Made by a program: the position numbers and the translations under genes | The notes under the pieces: model-generated | Database searches by the model: none | What the model saw: only the letters and a program-made list of their open reading frames with translations | What the model was told of the DNA's origin: nothing | Part shown: positions 53,547 to 62,689 of the stretch, one piece after another | Position numbering within the stretch: position 1 is the first letter of the stretch | How the letters are laid out: each line of letters begins with the position of its first letter | Source of the DNA: Rheinheimera sediminis | Lineage (GTDB): Bacteria; Pseudomonadota; Gammaproteobacteria; Enterobacterales; Alteromonadaceae | Direction of reading: 5' to 3' | Assembly: GCF_004005375.1 (NCBI RefSeq) | Contig: NZ_RZUF01000020.1 | Span: forward strand, 1 to 64,000 | Length of the DNA: 64,000 nt

Positions 53547-54506
53547 ATGACTGAAAATATCAAAACTCCGGTGCAATATATTGATGTAGAAGAAGATTAT
53601 TCCGGTCAACGCATAGATAACTTCTTAATGGCGCGCTTGAAGAGCGTACCAAAGAGTGTGATTTATCGGGTCTTGCGCAAAGGTGAAGTGCGGGTTAACA
53701 AAAAACGAATAAAACCTGAATACAAGCTGCAAGCTGGTGATCAGGTGCGGGTGCCACCATTGGTCGTTCATGACGAGCCGGAAAAAGAGCCGGTATCAAC
53801 CGGTCTCGCTATGGTGAAAAACCTTGAAACTCATATTCTTTTTGAAGACAACGATTTAATAGTGCTGAACAAACCTACAGGCATGGCAGTGCATGGTGGC
53901 AGCGGTTTATCTTTTGGAGTGATTGAAGCATTAAGAGCATTGCGTCCAACAGCTCGCCATCTTGAGCTGGTGCACAGATTAGACCGTGATACTTCAGGTT
54001 GTTTACTGATCGCTAAAAAACGCTCTGTGCTGACCAATCTGCACGAACAGCTGCGCTTAAAAACAGTAGAGAAAAAATACTGGGCTTTAGTGGCAGGGCA
54101 GTGGGACAGCAAAATTAAAAAAGTCACAGATCCGCTGCGCAAAAATACCTTACAAAGTGGTGAGCGCGTGGTGAAGGTGGACGAAGCTTTAGGTAAGCCT
54201 TCGGAGACCCGTTTTAAAATTTTGCAGCGTTATGAAGAAGGCACTTTAGTTGAAGCTTTCCCTGTCACTGGTCGTACTCACCAAATTCGGGTGCATACCG
54301 CTTGTAAAGGTCACGCTATTGCCTGTGACGATAAATACGGTGATAACGAATTTACCTCACAAATGCAGAAACTCGGTTTAAACCGGTTGTATTTGCATGC
54401 CAAAACTCTGACCTTTACCCATCCAGGCACTGGCAAGTTGTTAACCTGCGAAGCGCCTTTGGATAACGCATTAAGTAATGTGCTTGAAAAACTGAAGAGA
54501 AAATAA
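53547..54506 (+). CDS. rluC: 23S rRNA pseudouridine synthase C
   Basis: Makes three pseudouridines in 23S rRNA (E. coli 955, 2504, 2580). A protein of 319 residues with an N-terminal S4 RNA-binding domain ('QRIDNFLMARLKSVPKSVIYRVLRKGEVRVNKKR') and the RluA-type catalytic domain with Asp146 in 'HRLDRDTSG'. 'VTGRTHQIRVHTA' is the other family signature. The position divergent from rne confirms the name. Its stop overlaps the start of the HAD gene (TAATG). Confidence 0.97.
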   Translation: MTENIKTPVQYIDVEEDYSGQRIDNFLMARLKSVPKSVIYRVLRKGEVRVNKKRIKPEYKLQAGDQVRVPPLVVHDEPEKEPVSTGLAMVKNLETHILFEDNDLIVLNKPTGMAVHGGSGLSFGVIEALRALRPTARHLELVHRLDRDTSGCLLIAKKRSVLTNLHEQLRLKTVEKKYWALVAGQWDSKIKKVTDPLRKNTLQSGERVVKVDEALGKPSETRFKILQRYEEGTLVEAFPVTGRTHQIRVHTACKGHAIACDDKYGDNEFTSQMQKLGLNRLYLHAKTLTFTHPGTGKLLTCEAPLDNALSNVLEKLKRK

Positions 54507-55153
54507 TGAGTTCTGATATTGCTTTAGTGGTATTTGACTGGGACGGCACAGTGATGGACTCAGTGGGGCGTATTGTTTCTTCGATGCGCTCTGCTGCAGA
54601 GCTGTCTGGTTTAGTGGTGCCGACTGAACATCAGGTGAAACAAATTATTGGCCTGAGCCTCGACCCTGTGTTTGATATTTTATTCCCTGGTATCAATGGC
54701 ACACAGCGTCAGACTGTGTTTGAACATTACCGCGATCAGTATTTATCGCATGAGCATCCGCCGACACCTTTATTCGAAGGGGCTGAGCAGGTGATGCGAG
54801 AGTTAAAGCAGCAAGGTGTTTTATTGGCTGTGGCGACAGGCAAAGCCCGTAAAGGCTTAAAGCGGATGTTTGAAGAAACCGGATTAGAACCGTACTTCAG
54901 CACCAGCCGCTGCGCCGATGAAGCAGAATCGAAGCCCAGCCCTGATATGCTAAAGCAAATTCTGGCTGAACTGAACTTACCCGCTCACCGAGCTATTATG
55001 GTCGGGGACACTATTCACGATATGGCAATGGCGCAAGCCATAGAAATGCCACGCATTGGGGTGACTCATGGAGTGCATGGCAGGGAAGAGCTAAGCCGTT
55101 ATCAGCCCAAAGCTATTATTGATTCGCTGCCAGAGTTGTTAACTGCGCTTTGA
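54506..55153 (+). CDS. HAD-superfamily phosphatase (phosphoglycolate phosphatase-like)
   Basis: A HAD hydrolase of 215 residues: nucleophile 'FDWDGTVMDSVGR', motif II 'VATGKARKGLKRM', lysine in 'ESKPSPDML', and the metal site 'MVGDTIHDMAMAQ'. The alpha-helical cap is of the Gph/PGP subclass I. It is coupled to rluC, as is common in this group, so it may serve as a housekeeping phosphatase. The substrate is unproven. Confidence 0.9.
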   Translation: MSSDIALVVFDWDGTVMDSVGRIVSSMRSAAELSGLVVPTEHQVKQIIGLSLDPVFDILFPGINGTQRQTVFEHYRDQYLSHEHPPTPLFEGAEQVMRELKQQGVLLAVATGKARKGLKRMFEETGLEPYFSTSRCADEAESKPSPDMLKQILAELNLPAHRAIMVGDTIHDMAMAQAIEMPRIGVTHGVHGREELSRYQPKAIIDSLPELLTAL

Positions 55154-55171
55154 TTTCTGTTTATATCAAAT

Positions 55172-55253
55172 TGTAGGGGCGGGTCTTGTACCCGCCCGTC
55201 TTCACTAAACCGCGGTGCTCAGTGACGGGCCGGGACAAGCCACGGCCCCTACA
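55172..55253. repeat. REP-like GTAGGGGCGGG element, copy 2
   Basis: The outer arms TGTAGGGGC and GCCCCTACA flank two GC-rich hairpins, among them GGGCGGGT/ACCCGCCC at 55178-55198 and a CGGGCC...CGGCC-type pair on the right. This arrangement of two palindromic units pointing at each other is typical of bacterial REP/BIME elements. It lies between the convergent HAD and yceF genes. It matches 34367-34438. Confidence 0.82.
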
Positions 55254-55284
55254 TCCGGCCATCTATTGATACTGCGTGCACCAA

Positions 55285-55878
55285 TCAAGGCTGGGTGAGC
55301 AAATCCCTGCCTTCATTTCGTAGCATCTGTAATAAACGAATCAACGGCAGGCCTATTAAGCTGTTTGGGTCGTCGCCTTCAAGCTTTTCAAACAAGCTGA
55401 TACCTAAACCTTCACTTTTGAAACTTCCAGCGCAGTTCAGTGGTTGCTCTCTATCTATATAAGCAAGGATCTCAGCATCCGTCAGTTGACGAAAATGCAC
55501 TTTAAATGGCTCGACACAAAGCTGATGCTGTTTTGTTTCGGCATTGACCAGAGCCAGGCCAGTTAAAAAGGTGACACAATGGCCGCTAAAGCTTTTTAAC
55601 TGTTTATAGGCATTTTCCGCGGTATGAGGTTTGCCGAGGATTTGATTGTTAAATACAGCCACCTGGTCTGAACCTATGACTAAACCTTGTGTCAGGCTAT
55701 TGGCTACAGCTTGTGCTTTTAATACAGCTAAGCGGCTAACCAGTTGTTCCGGTGTTTCGCCCGGTAGAGCGGTTTCGTCGACGTCAGGTTTTGCGGTAGA
55801 AAAGTTCGATGTTAGTTTTTCCAGTAAAGCCTTACGATATAAAGAAGTAGAGGCTAAATACAAAGCTGTGGTTGACAT
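55285..55878 (-). CDS. yceF: Maf-family nucleotide pyrophosphatase (7-methyl-GTP type)
   Basis: A nucleotide pyrophosphatase of 197 residues that clears modified nucleotides such as 7-methyl-GTP. I start at the ATG at 55878 (GAGGTG upstream); the frame extends to 55899. Family motifs: 'LASTSLYRKALLEKL', 'KPDVDETALPGETPEQLVSRLA', 'VIGSDQVAV', 'GKPHTAENAYKQL' and 'NCAGSFKSEGLG'. It is divergent from yceD, as in E. coli. Confidence 0.93.
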   Translation of the reverse strand: MSTTALYLASTSLYRKALLEKLTSNFSTAKPDVDETALPGETPEQLVSRLAVLKAQAVANSLTQGLVIGSDQVAVFNNQILGKPHTAENAYKQLKSFSGHCVTFLTGLALVNAETKQHQLCVEPFKVHFRQLTDAEILAYIDREQPLNCAGSFKSEGLGISLFEKLEGDDPNSLIGLPLIRLLQMLRNEGRDLLTQP

Positions 55879-56106
55879 AAAAGCACCTCGTTGGGACAAT
55901 GCGCCGCACTATACCTTTACTGACTGAAGTTGCAACTTTGTTAGCTGTACTTTTTCCATACATTTTCACCCTTTGTCGATGCGTAGTGGGTGTTAAAAGC
56001 ATGTGGTTGCGCTCTAACTTGAGTTACTTTGGCTGAATTCAGCCAGAACGGCCGTCAGAACAGCGGTTTAGGCGGGAATAATTAACAAAAAAGAGGCAGG
56101 AATCCT

Positions 56107-56135
56107 TTGACAGCTCTAGCCTCGATCTATATGAT
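56107..56135 (+). promoter_or_regulatory. Strong sigma-70-like promoter of the yceD-fab operon
   Basis: TTGACA (56107-56112), a 17-base spacer and TATGAT (56130-56135) give a near-consensus promoter. Transcription should start about 56142, only about 3 bases before the yceD ATG at 56145, so the mRNA would be close to leaderless. No Shine-Dalgarno sequence is seen there. Confidence 0.75.
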
Positions 56136-56144
56136 GCGCGCCTT

Positions 56145-56672
56145 ATGCAAAAGGTAAAAATTCCAATTACCCTTGATCCAACCCGAGCTGCACAGAAACG
56201 TGCAACCTTTGATGGTATAGTTCCTCTGGTTAATTTAACCAGATTAACGGACTCGTTAGTAAGTTCAGAGGGTAATGTAGACGTAGTAATAAATTGCGGA
56301 ACTGATGAACAGGGCCTGGTTTTTATTGAAGGCCAGGCTAGTTGTCAGGTACAAGTGAAGTGTGAGCGCTGTAGTGAACACATGACTCTGGAACTGAATA
56401 CCAGTTTTGCATACACTCCAATTAGGAGTGACAAAGATTCGGCTCATGACGATATTCCAGAGCGCTACGAAGTGGTCGAAAAAAACGAACACGGCGAAGT
56501 TAACTTGAGGCAATTGGTTGAGGACGAATTAATTCTGGCTTTACCCTTGTTTCCTATGCACGACGAAGGATCTTGCGATCCAACCAAAGTGCAAATGAGC
56601 TGGGGAGAAATAGAACCAGAACCAGAAAAACCGAACCCATTTGCAATATTGCAAGAATTGAAGAAAAAATAG
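56145..56672 (+). CDS. yceD: YceD, 23S rRNA accumulation / DUF177 protein
   Basis: A protein of 175 residues needed, in E. coli and plants, for normal 23S rRNA levels; the mechanism is unclear. The start '[19 protein letters not shown]' matches the E. coli protein closely, so the ATG at 56145 is right. The Cys pairs in '[10 protein letters not shown]' and the C-terminal '[19 protein letters not shown]' and '[14 protein letters not shown]' are conserved. It is the first gene of the rpmF-plsX-fab operon. Confidence 0.95.
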   Translation: MQKVKIPITLDPTRAAQKRATFDGIVPLVNLTRLTDSLVSSEGNVDVVINCGTDEQGLVFIEGQASCQVQVKCERCSEHMTLELNTSFAYTPIRSDKDSAHDDIPERYEVVEKNEHGEVNLRQLVEDELILALPLFPMHDEGSCDPTKVQMSWGEIEPEPEKPNPFAILQELKKK

Positions 56673-56691
56673 TTTTTTTAGGAGAAAGGCA

Positions 56692-56859
56692 ATGGCTGTA
56701 CAGCAAAACAAAAAATCTCGTGCAAGACGTGACATGCGTCGTTCTCATGATGCGTTGACTGGGCCAACGCTGTCTGTAGACGCAACTTCAGGTGAGACGC
56801 ACCGTCGTCACCACATCACTGAAGATGGTTACTACAAAGGTCGTAAAGTAATTAAGTAA
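56692..56859 (+). CDS. rpmF: 50S ribosomal protein L32
   Basis: The 55-residue large-subunit protein L32: '[20 protein letters not shown]' followed by '[15 protein letters not shown]'. It is the version without zinc cysteines, as in other gammaproteobacteria. The ATG at 56692 is preceded by AGGAGAAAGG. It follows yceD by 19 bp and precedes plsX, the conserved order. Confidence 0.97.
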   Translation: MAVQQNKKSRARRDMRRSHDALTGPTLSVDATSGETHRRHHITEDGYYKGRKVIK

Positions 56860-56865
56860 GGTTGG

Positions 56866-57906
56866 ATGCACTTGTTGCAACCACTACGACTTAGTATAGC
56901 TTTAGACATGATGGGGGGCGACCATGGCCCCCAATCAACTATTCCCGCAGCTATTGAAGCTCTGTGCGAATTCCCCCATGTAGATCTTGTCCTCTGCGGC
57001 GATTCAGAAATACTTACCAATGAATTAGAACAGGCGGGTTATTTAAACCATCCTCAGCTTTCTATTCAGCATGCTTCCCAATTAGTTTTGATGACCGACA
57101 AACCTTCTGTGGCTTTGCGCAATAAGCGCCAGTCGTCGATGCGTATTGCGTTGGATTTAGTCGAACAAAACAAAGTGGCCGCTTGTGTCAGTGCCGGTAA
57201 TACCGGGGCTTTGATCGCTATGGCGCATTTTGTATTGAAGATGCTCAATGGTGTTGAACGTCCTGCTTTAATCAGCAGTTTGCCTTCTACGGTCGGCAGT
57301 CCGGTCTTTATGCTGGATTTGGGCGCAACAGTGAATTGTGATTCTGACACCTTATTCCAGTTTGCCGTGATGGGTGCTGTGATGGCCGAAGAGGTGGAAG
57401 GCATAGTCAAACCCAAAGTAGCTTTGCTAAATATGGGCGAAGAAGAAATTAAAGGTTCGGATCAAATCAAAAGAACCTCCTTACTCTTATCCGAATGTGC
57501 GGATATCAATTACATTGGCTACATCGAAGGTAATGACATTTTTTCCGGCAAGGCTGACGTGATAGTCTGTGATGGCTTTGTCGGTAATGTTGCGCTAAAA
57601 ACCTGTGAAGGTGTGGCGAAGCTCATCTTAAAACGCTTAGAAACTGCACTGAAAAACTCCATGTCTGCTCAACTTTTCGGCTGGTTAATCAAACCTTTCC
57701 TGAAAAGTATGTCTTTAGGCGTGAACCCCGACCAGTATAACGGGGCAAGTCTGATAGGATTGCGCGGAATTGTAGTGAAAAGTCATGGAAATGCGACAAA
57801 AGAAGCATTTCTTAGTGCCATCCGTCAGGCCGTGCGCGAGGTTGAACGCCAGGTGCCGGTGAAGATCAAAGACAGGCTGGAACACGTATTAATTGACAAA
57901 GCGTAG
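56866..57906 (+). CDS. plsX: Phosphate acyltransferase PlsX
   Basis: A peripheral enzyme of 346 residues that converts acyl-ACP to acyl-phosphate, the acyl donor for the first step of phospholipid synthesis. The start contains 'LSIALDMMGGDHGP', the family hallmark. 'VSAGNTGALIAMAHFVLKML' and 'GFVGNVALKTCEGVAKLI' are conserved. It begins 6 bp after rpmF. The first residues before 'LSIALD' are slightly longer than usual. Confidence 0.96.
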   Translation: MHLLQPLRLSIALDMMGGDHGPQSTIPAAIEALCEFPHVDLVLCGDSEILTNELEQAGYLNHPQLSIQHASQLVLMTDKPSVALRNKRQSSMRIALDLVEQNKVAACVSAGNTGALIAMAHFVLKMLNGVERPALISSLPSTVGSPVFMLDLGATVNCDSDTLFQFAVMGAVMAEEVEGIVKPKVALLNMGEEEIKGSDQIKRTSLLLSECADINYIGYIEGNDIFSGKADVIVCDGFVGNVALKTCEGVAKLILKRLETALKNSMSAQLFGWLIKPFLKSMSLGVNPDQYNGASLIGLRGIVVKSHGNATKEAFLSAIRQAVREVERQVPVKIKDRLEHVLIDKA

Positions 57907-57912
57907 GGCCCA

Positions 57913-58872
57913 ATGTATTCACGCATTATTGGAACCGGAAGTTACTTTCCGTCTCAGGTCAGAACCAATGCTGATCTCGAAACCATGGTTGAAACCACAG
58001 ACGAGTGGATCATCGAACGTACTGGTATCAAAGAACGCCGCATTATAGGTGACAATGAAACTGTCGCTACTATGGGAGCTCAGGCTGCACTCAAAGCTAT
58101 TGAAGCAGCGGGCATCGAAAAAAACTCCATTGATATGATTGTCATGGCGACCACCAGCGCTTCCCGAGCTTTGCCCAGCGCAGCCTGCGAAGTACAAAGA
58201 GAACTGGATATTCCGGGTATTCCGGCTTTTGATGTAGCAGCCGCCTGTGCTGGCTTTTGTTATGCCTTAAGTATTGCAGACCAATATGTAAAAAGCGGCA
58301 TGGCAAAACGAGTGCTGGTGATAGGGGCAGACTGTTTATCGCGTTTAATGAGCCCTGAAGACCGCAGCATGGTGATTTTATTTGGTGATGCCGCAGGCGC
58401 TGTTATTTTAGAAGCGTCAGAGCAGCCGGGTATTTTATCTACTCATATTCATGCTGACGGTAAACATTCCGAATTATTGTATGTCGATAACCCTGTACGT
58501 GGCGTTGAAGCATCAGTGCACAGCTCCTGGGGCGCGATGAAAGGCAACGAAGTTTTTAAAGTTGCAGTCACACGATTATCTGAAGTAGTTGAGCAAACTC
58601 TGGCCGCTAACAATATGGATAAATCGCAAATTGACTGGTTAGTACCACATCAGGCTAACCTGCGCATTATCTCTGCTGTGGCCCGCAAACTGGATATGTC
58701 GATGGAACAGGTGGTGATCAACCTCGACAGATACGGCAATACCTCTGCTGCGACAGTACCTACAGCCTTAGACGAAGCTGTGCGTGACGGCCGTATCCAG
58801 CGCGGACAAACTATATTGCTTGAAGCATTTGGCAGTGGTTTTGCCTGGGCTTCGGCTTTAATACGTTACTAA
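57913..58872 (+). CDS. fabH: 3-Oxoacyl-ACP synthase III
   Basis: Starts fatty-acid synthesis by condensing acetyl-CoA with malonyl-ACP. A protein of 319 residues with the catalytic triad Cys112 ('[10 protein letters not shown]'), His246 ('VPHQANLRI') and Asn276 ('[13 protein letters not shown]'). '[16 protein letters not shown]' is the usual early motif. It is 6 bp from plsX in the operon. Confidence 0.97.
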   Translation: MYSRIIGTGSYFPSQVRTNADLETMVETTDEWIIERTGIKERRIIGDNETVATMGAQAALKAIEAAGIEKNSIDMIVMATTSASRALPSAACEVQRELDIPGIPAFDVAAACAGFCYALSIADQYVKSGMAKRVLVIGADCLSRLMSPEDRSMVILFGDAAGAVILEASEQPGILSTHIHADGKHSELLYVDNPVRGVEASVHSSWGAMKGNEVFKVAVTRLSEVVEQTLAANNMDKSQIDWLVPHQANLRIISAVARKLDMSMEQVVINLDRYGNTSAATVPTALDEAVRDGRIQRGQTILLEAFGSGFAWASALIRY

Positions 58873-58901
58873 CTATTACGAGAAGATTTGCAGGAAAAAT
58901 G

Positions 58902-59837
58902 ATGAACAACAAACTTGCATTAGTGTTTCCAGGACAGGGTTCACAAAGCGTTGGCATGTTATCTGAACTGCATGCAGAGTTCGCAACAGTTCGCGATACC
59001 TTCGCCGAAGCTTCAGCAGCTTTAGGTTATGACTTATGGGCCTTAGTCGCCCATGGCCCTGATACCGCATTAAACGAAACTCATCGCACTCAGCCTGCTT
59101 TATTAACAGCCTCAGTCGCTGTGTATAGAGTATGGCTGGAGCAGGGCGGTGCCAAGCCTGCTTATTTAGCAGGTCATTCTTTAGGTGAATACTCCGCTTT
59201 AGTCTGTGCTGGCGTTTTGACCTTGTCTGACGCTGTTAAGCTTGTGGAAAAACGTGGTCAGTATATGCAATTGGCTGTGCCTGCCGGTACTGGCGCTATG
59301 TCAGCTATTATTGGTCTGGACGATGCGTTGATTGCCAAAGCTTGCGCTGAGGCCGCTCAAGGAGAAGTAGTATCTCCTGTGAATTTTAACTCACCAGGCC
59401 AAGTGGTGATTGCCGGAAATAAAGCTGCGGTAGAACGCGCCAATGAACTTTGTAAAGCCGCTGGTGCCAAACGTGCGCTGCCTTTACCTGTATCTGTGCC
59501 GTCGCACTGCGCTTTAATGAAGCCTGCAGCTGATCAATTGGCAGATGATTTAAACAGTATTTCGTTTCATACAGCTGTCATACCTGTAGTGAACAATGTC
59601 GACGTTGTTGCGCCAGCAGATGCTGCTGCCATCAAAGATGCGTTAGTGCGTCAGTTGTATAGTCCGGTGCGCTGGACTGAAAGTATCGAGTTTTTAGCTG
59701 CACAAGGCGTGGACACTGTGATTGAACTGGGTGCAGGCAAGGTATTAAGTGGCTTAATTAAACGTATTAATAAAGAGCTGAACACGGCTTCAGTCACAGA
59801 TGTAGCGTCACTAAAAGACGCTTTAGCTGCAGAATAA
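58902..59837 (+). CDS. fabD: Malonyl-CoA:ACP transacylase
   Basis: Loads malonyl groups onto ACP. A protein of 311 residues from the ATG at 58902, which is better spaced from AGGA than the ATG at 58899. 'LVFPGQGSQSVGM' starts the domain, Ser93 in 'AGHSLGEYSALV' is the nucleophile, and 'SVPSHCALM' carries the histidine. It follows fabH by about 30 bp. Confidence 0.97.
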   Translation: MNNKLALVFPGQGSQSVGMLSELHAEFATVRDTFAEASAALGYDLWALVAHGPDTALNETHRTQPALLTASVAVYRVWLEQGGAKPAYLAGHSLGEYSALVCAGVLTLSDAVKLVEKRGQYMQLAVPAGTGAMSAIIGLDDALIAKACAEAAQGEVVSPVNFNSPGQVVIAGNKAAVERANELCKAAGAKRALPLPVSVPSHCALMKPAADQLADDLNSISFHTAVIPVVNNVDVVAPADAAAIKDALVRQLYSPVRWTESIEFLAAQGVDTVIELGAGKVLSGLIKRINKELNTASVTDVASLKDALAAE

Positions 59838-59854
59838 TAAAAGGTTTAACTAGA

Positions 59855-60604
59855 ATGACGACTCCATTTATTTCGTTAGAAGGCCAGGTGGCCTTAGTCA
59901 CTGGCGCCAGTCGTGGTATTGGGCGCGCTATTGCTGAGCAATTAGCTGCTTTGGGCGCTAAAGTGGTTGGAACTGCAACAACTGACTCAGGCGCTGCGGC
60001 TATTTCTACTTATTTAGGTGACAAAGGTTTAGGCCTGGTGTTAAATGTCAGCGATACAGCTTCAATAGAGCAGTGTTTAGAGACTATTAAAGCTCAGTTT
60101 GGTGATATTGATATTCTGGTGAACAACGCTGGTATTACCCGTGATAACCTGTTGATGCGCATGAAAGAAGAAGAATGGTTCGACATCATGCAAACCAATT
60201 TGACATCAGTGTACCGTTTAAGTAAAGCTGTACTGCGCAGTATGATGAAAAAGCGTCACGGCCGGATCATCAGCATAGGTTCAGTGGTAGGTTCTATGGG
60301 GAATGCGGGTCAAACTAACTATGCTGCAGCGAAAGCCGGTGTATTAGGTTTTACCAAGTCATTGGCTAAAGAAGTTGCTTCCCGTGGTATCACGGTGAAC
60401 GCTGTTGCACCAGGTTTTATCGACACCGATATGACCAAAGAATTGTCAGAAGAGCAAAAAGAAGCAATTTTCAGCCAGGTCCCGGCGAATCGCCTGGGCA
60501 AGCCGGAAGAGATAGCGGCCGCTGTAGCCTTTTTGGCTTCAGGTCCGGCAGCATATATTACGGGTGAAACCATCCATATCAACGGTGGTATGTATATGGT
60601 GTAA
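59855..60604 (+). CDS. fabG: 3-Oxoacyl-ACP reductase
   Basis: The NADPH-dependent ketoreductase of fatty-acid elongation, 249 residues. It has 'VTGASRGIGRAIAEQL' for the cofactor, 'NNAGITRDNLLMRM', catalytic Ser in 'SIGSVVGSMGNAGQ' and Tyr/Lys in 'TNYAAAKAGVLG'. It is in the operon between fabD and acpP. The gap to acpP is unusually long (307 bp) and holds a dispersed repeat and a promoter. Confidence 0.97.
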   Translation: MTTPFISLEGQVALVTGASRGIGRAIAEQLAALGAKVVGTATTDSGAAAISTYLGDKGLGLVLNVSDTASIEQCLETIKAQFGDIDILVNNAGITRDNLLMRMKEEEWFDIMQTNLTSVYRLSKAVLRSMMKKRHGRIISIGSVVGSMGNAGQTNYAAAKAGVLGFTKSLAKEVASRGITVNAVAPGFIDTDMTKELSEEQKEAIFSQVPANRLGKPEEIAAAVAFLASGPAAYITGETIHINGGMYMV

Positions 60605-60689
60605 GTTTTTGCCAGTGTGCCTGAAGTAGCAGTCCATAAAACTGCAGTTTCAGGAACTAAGGCAAGTTTGCCAACGTCATTGGTGGTGC

Positions 60690-60793
60690 AGCGCGACGAC
60701 AAGCGAATAGTCCCCATGAAGATAGTATTCTATGTGATTGGGGCGACAGAGCGCAGTCAACAAAGCTGCGGCTTCAAGGACAAAGGCAAATGG
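60690..60793 (+). repeat. Dispersed ~100-bp hairpin element, copy B
   Basis: The counterpart of 22791-22890. The core folds well: GTCCCCAT and ATTGGGGC arms around ATAG TATT CTAT (about 60709-60744). GAGCGCAGTCAACAAAGC and CTGCGGCTTCAAGGACAAAG follow. The sequence resembles intergenic repeats I recall from Shewanella and relatives. It lies in the fabG-acpP gap, upstream of a likely acpP promoter. Confidence 0.72.
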
Positions 60794-60824
60794 TTTGACC
60801 AGCAGGAAAAGCGAATGCCTTTGC

Positions 60825-60853
60825 TTGCAACAAACCGGGCTTACGCATAAACT
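60825..60853 (+). promoter_or_regulatory. Putative acpP promoter
   Basis: TTGCAA (60825-60830), a 17-base spacer and TAAACT (60848-60853) lie 58 bases before the acpP start. A separate strong acpP promoter is expected, because ACP is needed in much larger amounts than FabG. Confidence 0.6.
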
Positions 60854-60911
60854 AGCCGCCACACAAAATTGCACCAATTGTTGCGATTTACATGAGAAAA
60901 AGGAAGAAAAG

Positions 60912-61148
60912 ATGAGCAACATCGAAGAACGCGTTAAAAAAATTATCATCGAGCAGTTAGGCGTTAAAGAAGAAGAAGTGAAGCACGAATCTTCTTTCGT
61001 TGACGATTTAGGCGCTGACTCTCTGGACACGGTAGAATTAGTTATGGCTCTGGAAGAAGAATTCGACACAGAGATCCCTGACGAAGAAGCTGAAAAAATT
61101 ACAACGGTACAGTCTGCTATCGACTATATCAAAGCCCACGCTGAGTAA
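60912..61148 (+). CDS. acpP: Acyl carrier protein
   Basis: The 78-residue acidic carrier of growing acyl chains. The phosphopantetheine serine is Ser37 in '[14 protein letters not shown]'. The sequence is nearly the gammaproteobacterial consensus. AGGAAG precedes the ATG at 60912. It ends at a strong terminator. Confidence 0.98.
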   Translation: MSNIEERVKKIIIEQLGVKEEEVKHESSFVDDLGADSLDTVELVMALEEEFDTEIPDEEAEKITTVQSAIDYIKAHAE

Positions 61149-61161
61149 GCGTTAAGCTGAC

Positions 61162-61190
61162 AAAACGGGTAGCCTCTGCTACCCGTTTTT
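61162..61190 (+). terminator. Terminator after acpP
   Basis: The stem AAAACGGGTAGC/GCTACCCGTTTT with a 4-base CTCT loop is followed by a T-run. It is one of the clearest intrinsic terminators in the window; fabF then needs read-through or its own promoter. Confidence 0.93.
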
Positions 61191-61199
61191 GTTTCTGAA

Positions 61200-61236
61200 G
61201 CTGTCCGCTACGCGCGCTACGCTGAAGCGGATCAGC
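61200..61236. repeat. Imperfect palindrome in the acpP-fabF gap
   Basis: The arms GCTGTCCGCT and AGCGGATCAGC pair with one bulge around a GCGC-rich middle (TACGCGCGCTACGC). It lies between the acpP terminator and the fabF ribosome site. I cannot tell whether it is a repeat unit or a regulatory hairpin. Confidence 0.5.
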
Positions 61237-61268
61237 AATAGAGAATAATTTCGACTGCGGAGGATTCT

Positions 61269-62507
61269 GTGGCAAAACGTCGAGTGGTTGTGACGGGCTT
61301 AGGTATGCTAACGCCCCTGGGGAACGATGTAACGTCGACCTGGCAGGCTTTATTACAAGGTCAAAGTGGAATAGCGCTGTTTGATCATATTGATCCAGAG
61401 GCTTACACCACGAAATTTGCTGGTTTAGTCAAAAATTTTGACGTCGAACAGTTTTTCCCGGCCAAAGAAGCCAAGAAAATGGATTTATTTATCCAGTACG
61501 GTGTGGCTGCAGGTGTGCAGGCATTTAAAGATTCCGGACTGGAAATTAACGAAGAAAACGCCGAACGTATTGGTGTTGCTGTAGGTTCAGGCATAGGTGG
61601 TTTAGGTTTAATCGAAGAAAACCACACCAAATTACTGAACAGCGGCCCACGTCGTTTATCGCCGTTTTTTGTGCCTTCTACCATTATCAACATGATTTCT
61701 GGCCATTTATCCATCATGTTAGGTCTGCAAGGTCCGAATATCAGTATTGTCACAGCTTGTACTACAGGTGTGCATAACATTGGTCAGGCTGCCCGTATGA
61801 TTGCTTATGGTGATGCGGATGCCATGATTGCAGGTGGTGCAGAAAAAGCTTCTACGACTTTAGGTATGGGTGGCTTTGGTGCTGCCCGTGCCTTATCAAC
61901 CCGTAACGATGCGCCACAACAGGCCAGTCGTCCATGGGATAAAGACCGTGATGGTTTTGTATTAGGCGATGGAGCTGGTGTTGTGGTGCTGGAAGAGTAC
62001 GAACATGCCAAAGCCCGTGGTGCGAAAATCTACGCTGAACTGGTAGGTTTTGGCATGAGTGGCGACGCCTATCATATGACATCACCACCAGAAAATGGTC
62101 GTGGTGCAGCTTTGGCGATGAAAAATGCTTTACGTGATGCAGGCGTTAATGCCGATCAGGTGCAATACATCAACGCTCACGGCACATCCACGCCAGCAGG
62201 TGATATAGCTGAAACTATGGCGATTAAATCTATTTTTGGCGCAAAACCAGAAGGTTTAATGGTTAGTTCCAGCAAGTCGATGATGGGACACTTATTAGGT
62301 GCTGCAGGTTCTGTTGAATCTATTATCACTATTTTGTCTCTGATCGATCAGAAGGTATCTCCAACCATCAACTTGGATAATCCGGATGAAGGTTGTGACT
62401 TAGACTACGTACCGCACACAGCCCGCGATGCCAAAATGGAATACGCTTTATGTAATTCTTTTGGTTTTGGTGGCACCAACGGTTCTATTCTGTTTAAGAA
62501 AATCTAA
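61269..62507 (+). CDS. fabF: 3-Oxoacyl-ACP synthase II
   Basis: The elongating condensing enzyme, 412 residues, which also adjusts unsaturated chain length with temperature in E. coli. The start is the GTG at 61269 after GGAGG. The triad is Cys164 ('[10 protein letters not shown]'), His304 ('[11 protein letters not shown]') and His341 ('[10 protein letters not shown]'). It is the last gene of the fab block and is followed 7 bp later by a palindromic repeat. Confidence 0.97.
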   Translation: MAKRRVVVTGLGMLTPLGNDVTSTWQALLQGQSGIALFDHIDPEAYTTKFAGLVKNFDVEQFFPAKEAKKMDLFIQYGVAAGVQAFKDSGLEINEENAERIGVAVGSGIGGLGLIEENHTKLLNSGPRRLSPFFVPSTIINMISGHLSIMLGLQGPNISIVTACTTGVHNIGQAARMIAYGDADAMIAGGAEKASTTLGMGGFGAARALSTRNDAPQQASRPWDKDRDGFVLGDGAGVVVLEEYEHAKARGAKIYAELVGFGMSGDAYHMTSPPENGRGAALAMKNALRDAGVNADQVQYINAHGTSTPAGDIAETMAIKSIFGAKPEGLMVSSSKSMMGHLLGAAGSVESIITILSLIDQKVSPTINLDNPDEGCDLDYVPHTARDAKMEYALCNSFGFGGTNGSILFKKI

Positions 62508-62513
62508 AGCCTT

Positions 62514-62558
62514 GGGGTCAGGCCTTGAAAGTTGAATCAACATTCAAGGCCTGACCCC
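62514..62558. repeat. GGGGTCAGG-type palindrome, copy 2
   Basis: The perfect 16-bp arms GGGGTCAGGCCTTGAA and complement are followed inwards by an A-A mismatch and a further GTTG/CAAC pair around AAT. The arms are the same as at 29492-29543. It lies just after fabF and probably ends its mRNA. The remaining 130 bp before the next gene are T/C-rich and hold its promoter. Confidence 0.92.
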
Positions 62559-62689
62559 ATCGTTTCTTTGACCCTTTGATTTCCTTTCTTTTTTTCCTAC
62601 TTGTTCTCGTAATTCCTCGCTAGATCTGTTATTAAAAGTAAACACTGGGTAACACCCCCATTTCTTTAACCAACAGAAGCATATAAACA

